From Streptomyces rishiriensis (lineage in GTDB: Bacteria; Actinomycetota; Actinomycetes; Streptomycetales; Streptomycetaceae), in contig NZ_BEWA01000001.1 in the NCBI RefSeq assembly GCF_003112535.1, forward strand, positions 312,312-376,311: a stretch of DNA of 64,000 nt, in the 5' to 3' direction. The position numbers and the translations under genes were made by a program. Below the pieces are notes generated by a model that worked only from the letters and a program-made list of their open reading frames with translations, was not told the DNA's origin and did no database searches. Of the stretch, positions 28,301-34,494 are shown piece after piece; positions within the stretch are counted from its first letter, which is position 1, and every line of letters begins with the position of its first letter.

Positions 28301-31300
28301 CGCGCTCGCGAACGTCACCGGGGGGCAGCCGCGGGTCCCGCTCTACTCGTCGGTGCTGGCCGAGCCGGTGCCCGGTGAACTGCTGGACGCGGACTACTGG
28401 TACGCCAACCTGCGCGAGCCGGTACGGTTCGCCGACACCATCGGGCGCATGCTGGACGACGGCTACCGGTACTTCGTCGAGCTGAGCCCGCATCCGTCGC
28501 TGGCCGCGTCGATCGAGGAGATCGCCGCCTCGGCGGGCGTGGCCGCGGTGACGGTCGGCTCGCTGCGCCGCGACGGCGGTGACATGGCGGATCTGCTGCG
28601 CCGGGCGGGCGAGCTGTACGTGGCCGGTCACACTCCTGACTGGTCCGTCGCGTTCCCCTCGGGAAACCGTGTCGACCTGCCCACCTACCCCTTCACCCGC
28701 GAGCGGCACTGGCTGACACCCGGCTCCGCCGAGACCGCCGGGATCTCCGGTACGCCCCTGATCGGCACACACGTCGAGCCCAGCGACGAACCCGGCCGGC
28801 ACGTCTTCCAGACGACCCTCGACCTGCGCGACGCCCGCTTCGCCTATCTGGCCGACCACCGCGTCTCCGGCGAGGTCTGGCTGCCCGCCGCCGCGTTCCT
28901 GGAGATGGCGCTCGAAGCGGCGTCCGTGGTCCAGGACGGCGGGAACGGCCTGCGCGGCCAGGGCAACGGGGACAGCCGGCAACTGCGGCTGACCGATGTC
29001 GGGTTCGTGGGACCGCTCCGTCTCGAGGCCGAGACGCCGGTCCAGGTGCAGTTGGTCCTGCGGCCGGAGGCGGACGGCTCCCGTGCCTTCACCATCGCCT
29101 CCCGGCCGACCCCGCCCGCCACCGCGGGCGGCCGCCGGCCCGGCCCGTGGACACCGCACGTCACCGGTCTCGTCGGCCCCACCGCCGACAGCCCCGCCGC
29201 CGACGCTGCCGAGCCCCTCGCCGATCTGACCCCGGCCGCGCTGCGGGAGGAGTGCGCCGATCCGGTCGACGCGTCCGCCGTCTACACCGGGTTCACCGCT
29301 GCCGGCCTCGACTACGGCCCCGCCTTCCGCCTCGTCCGGGAAGGCCGGGCGGGACGACGTCAGGCGCTGGGCCGTCTCGCCGAACAGGCGCGCGGCGGGC
29401 ACCTCCTGCACCCGGCGCTGCTCGACGCGGCCCTCCAGGTGGTGGCCCTGCCCGGCGACACACCGTCCGGCAGGACGTTCGTGCCGGCCGGGCTCGGGCG
29501 GCTCCGCTTCACCGGCCTGGGCACCGCACCGGCCTGGACGGCCTGCCGGCTGCGCACCGTGGACGGCGACCGCCTCACCCTGGACCTCGCCGTCCTGGAC
29601 GAGGAGGAGCGCCCCCTCCTGGAGATCGGGGAATTCACGCTGGCCGCGTCGTCCCCACTCGACCAGGCCCTCTTCGAGACCCGCTGGCAGCCCCGGCCCG
29701 CCGCCCAGGAGCCGCCGACGCGCGGCCCGTGGCTGATCCTCGCCGACGACACGGGCGTGGCCGACGACCTCGCGGCGCGCCTGGGCGACGCGCCGCACGT
29801 CGTGGCTCGCAGGTCCACGACGTTCACGGCCGAGGCTCCCGGCCGGTATCTCCTCGACCCGCTGAACCCGGAGCACCTGTCCCGCCTGCTGGACGAGGCG
29901 TTCGGGGACGGCGGAGCGCCCGAGCGGGTGGTGCTGCTGTCCGCGCTCGACGCCCCGGCCGTCGGCACGGCCGACCCGACCGACACGGTGGCGGAGGCGG
30001 CCCGGCTGGGTGTCCTTGTCCCGCTGCACCTGGTGCGGGCGCTCGCCGAAGGTTCCCGGGGCCGTTCGCCCCGCCTGTTCATGGTCGTACGGGGCAGTCA
30101 GGCCGCCGGGGGCAGCACCGAGGTGACCCGCCCGGAGCAGGCGCTCGCCTGGGGCTTCGGTCTCGCGGTGGCGCAGGAGTACCCGGAGCTGTCGGTCACG
30201 CTGGTCGACCTGCCGTCCGACGGCGGTGCCGAGGCCCTGTGGACCCAGCTGCGCCACGCCGACGACGAACCTCTCGTCGCCCTGCGCGACACCGGGCGCC
30301 TGGTGCCCCGGCTGGCCCGCACCCGCCCGGACGACGCGCACGCGTACGAGACCGGCGGCACGAGCGGCGCCCGGGTCCGCCCGGACGGCACGTATCTGGT
30401 CACCGGTGGCCTGGGCGGACTCGGCCAGGTCATCGCCGAGCGGCTGGTGCGGCTCGGCGCCCGGCGGCTGGCCCTGATGAGCCGGGGCACCCCCTCGGCC
30501 GAGGCGGCGGGCTGGATCGCGGCACTCGAGGAACGCGGTGTACGCGTGCATGTGGCCCACGCGGACGTGGCCGACCGCGCCGGACTGAACGCCGCGCTGG
30601 ACACCGTACGCACCGCGCTCGGGCCGATCACAGGTGTCGTGCACGCGGCCGGTGTGCTGGACGACGCCACCGTGCCCAACCTGACCGACGAGCGTGTCCT
30701 GCGTGTCCTCGCTCCCAAGACGCTGGGCACCGTCCTGCTCACCGAGCTGGTCCCCGAGGCCGAGAGCCTGGTGTTCTTCTCCTCCGTGGCCGGCCTGTTC
30801 GGCTCGGCGGGCCAAAGCCCCTACTCGGCGGCGAACGCCTTCCTCGACGCCTGGGCGCACCATCTCTCCCACCTCGGACGCGCCGCGCTCAGCCTCGACT
30901 GGGGTGCGTGGACCGGCGTCGGCATGGTCGCCGGGTCCGATGTCCGGGCCGCCTCGACCAGCCGGTCCGGACTGGTCGGCCTGTCCCCTCGAGACGGCGG
31001 CGAACTGTTCGAGCGCGTGCTGTCCTCCGGCCGCCGCCAGCTCGCCCCCGTCGCCCTGGACCGGGAGACCTTCGCGCACGACCCGGACCTGGCACGGGCC
31101 CTCCCGATCCTCGGTGATGTCGTCGGCGTCTCCGCGGATGACGTCCCGGACGGCTCGGACGACCTGGCCAGGAGGGTGCTCACGGCAACCGGGGACCAGG
31201 ACCGCGCCGAACGTCTCGAAGCCTATGTACGGGCCAGGGTCGGCGAAGTCTCGGGCGGGGCCACCGAGCTGTCCCCGACCACCGCCCTGAAGGAACTGGG

Positions 31301-34300
31301 CCTGGACTCCCTGATGCTGGTCAGGCTGCGCAACGCCTTCACCCGGGACCTGGACGTCCGGCTGCCCGCCGCCACCGTGTTCTCGGCCGCCGACATCCGC
31401 AGCCTCGCCCGCGCCCTTGGCGAGGCTCTGCCGGAGCGCGCCACCAGGGCCGCGGCGGACGGGGAGCCCACGGCCGGCACCGCCGCCGGCCCGGCCCGGC
31501 CCGAGGTGGCCGAGACCGAGCTGCGGTCCGCGACCCGGGACGTCGTACGCCTGCTGCGCACCGCCCAGCAGGGCGTCCCGAGCGCCGCGCACGCCATCGG
31601 CCTCGCCGTACGGCTGACGACGCAGACCACCGGCGACACGCTGGCGGAGATCCTGCGCCGGCTGGCGGCACGGCACGCGGCCCTGCGTACGGCTATCGTC
31701 GACGGCACGGGACGTGAGCGGCAGTTGCGGGTGGACCGGGAGACGGCAGTGCCGCTGCTGAAGCACAACACGACCGTGGACGGCGCGGTGGACGCCGGTG
31801 AACGGCTGCGGGCGCTTCTGGAGCCGCCGTTCGACCTCACCGCCTCCTCCCTGTGGCGTTTCGAGCTGCTCGACGGCGGTGCCGAGGGCGGCCAGATCCT
31901 GGTCTTCGGCGCCCACCACGCGGTGAGCGACCTGCAGTCGCTGCTGCTCGTCGCGACCGAGATCGACGCCGAACTGTCCGGCACCCCGCTGGACGACACC
32001 GTCACCAACCGGGACATCGACCTGCTCATCGAGGCGCAGCAGACCGGGGACGGTCTCCCCGACCCGGGGGCGGCCGAGTGGCGCGCCGCGTTCGACGGCA
32101 GCGCCCGGCTCGACCTGGAGCTGTCCCGGCCTCGTCCCGAGACGCGGTCCTTCCGGGCCGGCGGCGTGACCCTCGCGATCCCCGACGAGCTGATGGAACG
32201 GGTATCGAAGCGGGCGAGCCGGTTGGCGATCACTCCCGCCGCCTTCTGTCTGGGCATCCTGACCGTGCTCCTCGCACGCGAGCGGCAGCGGGACCGCTTC
32301 GTCCTGGCCGTCCCCGTGGACACCCGCATCCACGCCGACGCGTTCGACGCGATCGGTTTCTTCGGAGTGCCGGTGCCCTTCCCGGCCGAGGCCCGCGGCG
32401 AGGAATCCGTCGCGGAGGTGTTGCGCCGCACCGACAGCCGCCTCAACCGGGTGCTCACGCGGGGCGCCATGTTCTCGGACGTGCTGCCCACGCTCGCCGC
32501 ACAGGGACTTCACCGGCCGAACGCACCGCTCGTCGAGGTGTACTTCAACTTCGTACGGGCCTCGGGCGGCGGCCGGTTCGACCGGCTGGCCATGCTGCCG
32601 GTCGGGACGGGCTACTCCGACCTCGACCTGATGATCACGATGATCCCGGACGCGGGCTGGATCAGGCTCGACCACAACCTCGACATCCTTGACAAGGCGG
32701 CCACCACCGCACTGGGAGAGGAGTTCCTGCGGCTGCTCACCGAGGCGGCCGAGGACCCCACCCTCCCGGTACGCCCGGCCCCGACCCCACGGCCGACCCT
32801 CGCGCTCGCCGCCACCTTCGCGCTCGGCAACCTCCCGGCGATGTGCGAGGCGGCCCTCGGCGCCGGGACCCCGGACGGCGACCCGCTCACGGTGGCGGAG
32901 GCCCCGTACCACCAGGTGCTGGCGAGCCTGCACGATCCGGCCGGGGTCTTCGCCGACCCGTCGGCGGCGGTGGGCGTGGCCCTGCTGCGGGCAGCGGACC
33001 TGGAACGCTTCGGCCCGGTCGACGACACGATCCTGGCCGAACTGCGCACCCAGTACCCGAAGGCCTTGCGCGCCCTGGCCGAGCGGACCCGTAAGCCCCT
33101 GGTCGTCGGCTTCCTGCCGACAGCCGCCCCGGACGAACGGCTGGCCCGCTGGGAACAGGAGATCGCAGACGAGCTGTCCGAGACGCCCGGCATCGCGGTG
33201 CTGCGGCCCGACGACTGGACCCGGCACCACGCCGTGGACAAGGTCTTCGACCCCGGCACCGAGCGGCTCGCCCATCTCCCCTTCACCCCGCCCTTCCAGG
33301 CGGCGGTGGCCCTGACCCTGGCGGACGTCGTCCGGGCCGTGCGGCGCCCCGCGCCGAAGGTGATCGCGGTGGACGGCGACGAGACCCTGTGGAGCGGCGT
33401 GGCCGGGGAGGCCGGCCCGGAGGCGGTGGACCTGACCGGTCCCCGTGCCCTGCTCGCCCGCAGGCTCCTCCAGTGGCGGGCCGCGGGCACCCTGCTGGTC
33501 CTGGTCAGCAACAACGACGAGACCACCGTCCGGGCGGTCCTGAACCGCCCGGACAGCCTGCTCAAGGAGGAGCACTTCAGTGTGTTCTCCGCGACCTGGG
33601 GTCCCAAGTCGGATCGCCTGGCGAACGCGGCACGGGAGCTGAACCTCGGAACGGACAGCTTCCTGTTCCTGGACGACAACCCGGTCGAGATCGCGGGCGT
33701 GCGTGCGGCGCTCCCTCAGGTGCTGTCCGTGACCTGCCCGCCGGTCGGCGGACTGGAAGAGTTCCTGGGCCGGTTGTGGCCGATGGTGCCCCTCGCCGCG
33801 ACGGCGGAGGACTCCCGGCGGGCGCAGTTCTACGAGCAGGAACGGGAGCGCGACGCCGTACGCGAGAGCGCCGGCTTCGAGGAGTTCCTCGCCCAGCTGG
33901 GCCTGGAGGTCGACATCCGGGAACTGACGGGGGACGACGTCCAGCGGGCCGAGCAACTGGTGCGCCGCACCAACCAGTTCACGATGCGGGCCCGTTCGGC
34001 GGACGGCCGTGACCTGGAGCGGTGGCGGCGGTCCGGTGAGGTGTGGACGGCGGCTGCCCGGGACCGGTTCGGCGACTACGGCCAGATCGGACTCATCGCC
34101 GTTCGCCGGGACGGCGACCAACTCGACGTCCTGGGCTGGGCGATGAGCTGCCGGGCCCTGGGCCGCGGCGTCGAGGAACGGCTGCTGGGCTGGCTGGCCG
34201 GCCGCGCCGAGGAACTGGACTGCACGAAGATCCGCCTGTCGGCGGAACGCACCCCGCGCAACGTACCGGCCCGCCGGCTGATCGCGGCACTCGGGGGCGG

Positions 34301-34376
34301 CGATCAGGACGACGAACGGCTGAGCCTGGTGACGACACCAGAACAGCTGCGCGCGTTTCGGTCCTGGCAGCGGTGA
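19314..34376 (+). CDS. Type I PKS with C-terminal condensation and FkbH-like domains
   Basis: 5,020 residues from ATG 19314 (GAGG upstream; an earlier GTG at 19125 would add 63 noise-like residues). Domains by residue: ACP 18-92 (Ser53); KS1 116-538 (Cys284, EAHGTGT); AT1 ~706-1020 (GHSQGE, Ser801; YASH at 901, methylmalonyl type); DH1 (His1106, Asp1271); ER1 ~1550-1846; KR1 ~1855-2085 (LDD, Tyr2002); ACP1 (Ser2168); KS2 2237-2662 (Cys2406); AT2 (GHSLGE, Ser2880; FASH at 2980); DH2 (His3182, Asp3371); KR2 (LDD, Tyr3837); ACP2 (Ser3999); condensation domain ~4070-4490 (H4201-H-A-V-S-D4206); FkbH-like HAD ~4500-5020 (D4687-G-D-E-T, VSNNDE, FLDDNPVE, RRTNQF). Expected chain: acyl plus one fully reduced unit plus one enoyl unit. 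There is no thioesterase; the next protein starts with an ACP. A TTA codon lies at residue 640. Confidence 0.93.
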   Translation: MPAHDSRKHASTPSPTTAEGVRAWLATAIAEQGALDPADIGPDRPIAEFGLGSRQLVSLAAGLSSLVGRPLDPSLLYNHPTVASIAEAVLDDGPARAASPATSAAAPKGTPAVADDIAIISMACRFPGGADTPEALWRLLVDGADVITEAPAGRWDTPGLYDPDPDATGKAYSLRGGFLSGIDRFDASFFGISPREAAAMDPQQRLLLETSWETIERAGIVPETLNGSSTGVYVGLYNSRYLAAAGLDQLDGHVGTGSASSVASGRIAYTLGLQGPAVTVDTACSSSLVALHLAARALAAGECDLALAGGATLLVSARGHVEFSRLRGLSPSGRCSPFGAGADGVVWAEGCGLVLLKRLSDARRDGDRVLAVVKGSAVNQDGRSQGLSAPNGLAQERVVRAALDAAGLTPHDVDYIEAHGTGTKLGDPIEGRALAAVFGPGRPVEQPLGVGSLKSNIGHMGAAAGVGGVIKTVLALGEELLPASLHAGTPTEYVDWADSGLRVRSQAQSWPRDGHRVRRAGISAFGISGTNAHVVLEEAPADLTGARRPTRAGRPTADAPTTETGQPTAVENTATGPTTDEPTATEPTADEATTVDPTSTRQPPGALSADDQPGTASAAPLLFPLSARTLPALRGQAARLLDALAAEPRTPLPGVARTLARHRTHFEHRAVVQAAHSDELLAALADLAEGRDGTDTVVGPGQTLPPGKVAFVFPGQGSQWAGMARDLLDRDPVFADELDRCDAALRPFTGWSVATVLRGGTGAPSLDRVDVVQPVLFAVMVSLAAVWRSRGVRPDAVIGHSQGEVAAACVAGALSLNDAAAVVALRSQALTGLAGTGTMAVVALPHEEVAAHLADLDGRVSVAAINSGRSTVVAGEVEALEALLADLDRQQVFVRRIDVDYASHSARVEPVRETILAELDGVVALPTSVDWYSTVSGEPVAEELEADYWYRNLREPVRFAPTVERMAADGYRYFVELSPHPALLTALRTVAEDTDRDIVAAGSLRRHEDGPACLDRAAAELHVHGRPVDWHRLVAPGPVTDLPTYAFQSSRYWLDHAADGGSDVTAAGLESTGHALLTAAVAVAGADQWLLSGVLSPGAHPWLVDHAVNGNVLLPGTAFAEMAVRAGDQVGCPVVEELTLHTPLVLAPGDAVRVQVWVDAPDADGRRPLTVSSCPDASAGSRTWTRHASGTLAAGPAVPADGLGQWPPPGALPLPVDDLYDRLREDGYGYGPAFRGLGAVWRSDGDLYAEVALPEHVDGVDRFGLHPALWDAALHALRAGDHDESRALLPFSWSGVRLHATGASRLRLRLRRTGDRELALLAVDATGAPVVTVDSLALRELSGALPVPRLDSLYEVEWTEVERIAAVPAARAATVPDLTAPHDAISEPTAPEPTAPDSTAPETAVPETAVLIRPTVTEALAGVHASLSADTRLLLVTRHAVTTGPDDDAPDPAQAAVWGLVRSAQSEHPGRFVLVDLDDGSDEWRPALATALATGEHQLAVRGGKPFAPRLAPLTGRGTLVVPDDGASAWRLEATGDKTPDGLTLVPHDDIGRPLGTGEVRIAVRAAGLDFRDVAVALGTADSRPGLGGEIAGVVTEAGPEVRGLAPGDRVMGLVPGGALGPVTVADHRTMARIPDGWSYAQAAAVPVAYLSAYHGLVELAGLRAGESVLIHDAADGVGMAAVQLARHLGAEVFATASPGKWDALRAQGLDETHIAASRDLEFEQRVRAATDGRGVDVVLGSLEGEFADASLRTLADGGRFVELGRTGIGDADETAARYPGTSYCSCDLWEAGHERIGQLLAEVLRLFGEGVLTPPPLTVWDVRRAPEAFRRLSQGRHTGKIVLTVPVPLDPDGTVLITGATGTLGRLVARHLVTRHGARRLLLVGRRGADADGMRELTEELGGLGATASVAACDVADRDAVAALLAGIPGEHPLTAVIHAAGVLDDGVVEQLTPERLTTVARPKSDAAVVLHELTAGLDLAWFVLFSSLAGVIGNAGQANYASANAGLDALAGRRRSVGLPAVSLAWGLWAPRGGMTAHLGEAELRRLARAGADALTAEEGMALLDSALNTGLSVVIPAKLDTDRLTGPVPPLLRGLIRAPAPLRRVAVAGQEAGTNLADRLARLPAPERADQVTALVREQVCDVLNLDAAGSVNLGRPLRDLGLDSLLAVELRNRLSARLGRKLPATLLFDHPTPARLAQYLLRSLPGSGAEADHATPTVSDAVRPRVPAPATDEPVAVVSMACRVPGGVRDPEGLWRLVVEGRDAVGPFPAERWDVDALYDPDPEVMGKSYVREGGFLDGIDSFDAAFFGITPVEAAAMDPQQRLLLETAWEALERAGIVPADLTGSTTGVYLGLFGSEYSAGSRLDQFNGYVGTGSALSVASGRLAYSLGLHGPALTVDTACSSSLVALHLAAQALRSGECDLALTGGVTLMVTPQIFVEFSRLRGLSPTGRCRSFSDDADGAVWGEGAGMVVLKRLSDARRDGDEVLAVLRGTAVNQDGHSQGLSAPNGPAQEQVIRRALEQSGLAPGDIDFVEAHGTGTTLGDPIEANALAAVFGGSRPEDRPLHLGSLKSNIGHLQAASGIVGLIKVVQSLRHHTLPRTLHADIPTRHVDWESSGLRLLREEVAWPADGERVRRAGISSFGISGTNAHVIVEEAPQATPQAASRTTAPIASQTRTQAAVSVGSALPAAGRPGLFVLSARDDTALRAQAAGLAERTARAEGAAGAELPPQDVAFTLARHRSHFERRAAVVADDRDGLLTELDALAAGHVRPSGSPTGADGKVAFVFSGHGGQWPGMCTDLMAGSEVFREELSRIDEAIRRHAGWSVVDVLRSADAEAAFGRTEVLQPVLFAVNAALAAAWRALGVSPDAVVGHSLGEIAAAYTAGALSLDDAAAVVIRRAAAVAPLVGRGGMLAVGLSPAEVEALLAPYEGELFIGAVNHAHSTAVSGDVDALARLRRDCEERGAKVHGLSTPFASHSPRMEAVRAELLDALANVTGGQPRVPLYSSVLAEPVPGELLDADYWYANLREPVRFADTIGRMLDDGYRYFVELSPHPSLAASIEEIAASAGVAAVTVGSLRRDGGDMADLLRRAGELYVAGHTPDWSVAFPSGNRVDLPTYPFTRERHWLTPGSAETAGISGTPLIGTHVEPSDEPGRHVFQTTLDLRDARFAYLADHRVSGEVWLPAAAFLEMALEAASVVQDGGNGLRGQGNGDSRQLRLTDVGFVGPLRLEAETPVQVQLVLRPEADGSRAFTIASRPTPPATAGGRRPGPWTPHVTGLVGPTADSPAADAAEPLADLTPAALREECADPVDASAVYTGFTAAGLDYGPAFRLVREGRAGRRQALGRLAEQARGGHLLHPALLDAALQVVALPGDTPSGRTFVPAGLGRLRFTGLGTAPAWTACRLRTVDGDRLTLDLAVLDEEERPLLEIGEFTLAASSPLDQALFETRWQPRPAAQEPPTRGPWLILADDTGVADDLAARLGDAPHVVARRSTTFTAEAPGRYLLDPLNPEHLSRLLDEAFGDGGAPERVVLLSALDAPAVGTADPTDTVAEAARLGVLVPLHLVRALAEGSRGRSPRLFMVVRGSQAAGGSTEVTRPEQALAWGFGLAVAQEYPELSVTLVDLPSDGGAEALWTQLRHADDEPLVALRDTGRLVPRLARTRPDDAHAYETGGTSGARVRPDGTYLVTGGLGGLGQVIAERLVRLGARRLALMSRGTPSAEAAGWIAALEERGVRVHVAHADVADRAGLNAALDTVRTALGPITGVVHAAGVLDDATVPNLTDERVLRVLAPKTLGTVLLTELVPEAESLVFFSSVAGLFGSAGQSPYSAANAFLDAWAHHLSHLGRAALSLDWGAWTGVGMVAGSDVRAASTSRSGLVGLSPRDGGELFERVLSSGRRQLAPVALDRETFAHDPDLARALPILGDVVGVSADDVPDGSDDLARRVLTATGDQDRAERLEAYVRARVGEVSGGATELSPTTALKELGLDSLMLVRLRNAFTRDLDVRLPAATVFSAADIRSLARALGEALPERATRAAADGEPTAGTAAGPARPEVAETELRSATRDVVRLLRTAQQGVPSAAHAIGLAVRLTTQTTGDTLAEILRRLAARHAALRTAIVDGTGRERQLRVDRETAVPLLKHNTTVDGAVDAGERLRALLEPPFDLTASSLWRFELLDGGAEGGQILVFGAHHAVSDLQSLLLVATEIDAELSGTPLDDTVTNRDIDLLIEAQQTGDGLPDPGAAEWRAAFDGSARLDLELSRPRPETRSFRAGGVTLAIPDELMERVSKRASRLAITPAAFCLGILTVLLARERQRDRFVLAVPVDTRIHADAFDAIGFFGVPVPFPAEARGEESVAEVLRRTDSRLNRVLTRGAMFSDVLPTLAAQGLHRPNAPLVEVYFNFVRASGGGRFDRLAMLPVGTGYSDLDLMITMIPDAGWIRLDHNLDILDKAATTALGEEFLRLLTEAAEDPTLPVRPAPTPRPTLALAATFALGNLPAMCEAALGAGTPDGDPLTVAEAPYHQVLASLHDPAGVFADPSAAVGVALLRAADLERFGPVDDTILAELRTQYPKALRALAERTRKPLVVGFLPTAAPDERLARWEQEIADELSETPGIAVLRPDDWTRHHAVDKVFDPGTERLAHLPFTPPFQAAVALTLADVVRAVRRPAPKVIAVDGDETLWSGVAGEAGPEAVDLTGPRALLARRLLQWRAAGTLLVLVSNNDETTVRAVLNRPDSLLKEEHFSVFSATWGPKSDRLANAARELNLGTDSFLFLDDNPVEIAGVRAALPQVLSVTCPPVGGLEEFLGRLWPMVPLAATAEDSRRAQFYEQERERDAVRESAGFEEFLAQLGLEVDIRELTGDDVQRAEQLVRRTNQFTMRARSADGRDLERWRRSGEVWTAAARDRFGDYGQIGLIAVRRDGDQLDVLGWAMSCRALGRGVEERLLGWLAGRAEELDCTKIRLSAERTPRNVPARRLIAALGGGDQDDERLSLVTTPEQLRAFRSWQR
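23472..23546 (+). repeat. 15-bp tandem repeat, five units, in the PKS
   Basis: Five 15-bp units, the first two identical (GAACCCACTGCTCCG), encode EPTAP-EPTAP-DSTAP-ETAVP-ETAVL in the linker between DH1 and ER1 (about residues 1387-1411). A second, more diverged Thr/Pro/Glu-rich stretch lies in the KS1-AT1 linker near residues 560-610. Both look like flexible linker expansions. Confidence 0.85.
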
Positions 34377-34494
34377 CCCACGACGGGAACGGCCGTAACG
34401 ACGGGAACCGCCGGAACGAGCGCACGACACGCACCACGCGCACGACGGAGGAGCAGCACACCGTGAACGACAAGCACACCGCGAAGGGCTCTTG
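34377..34494 (+). promoter_or_regulatory. Short intergenic with a coupled 10-codon leader ORF
   Basis: Between PKS and reductase, GGAGGAG (34448-34454) is followed by GTG at 34463, which opens a 10-codon reading frame (MNDKHTAKGS) whose TGA (34493-34495) shares one base with the reductase ATG (34495). A second ribosome-like motif GAAGGG lies six bases before that ATG. The layout suggests translational coupling. Confidence 0.45.
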
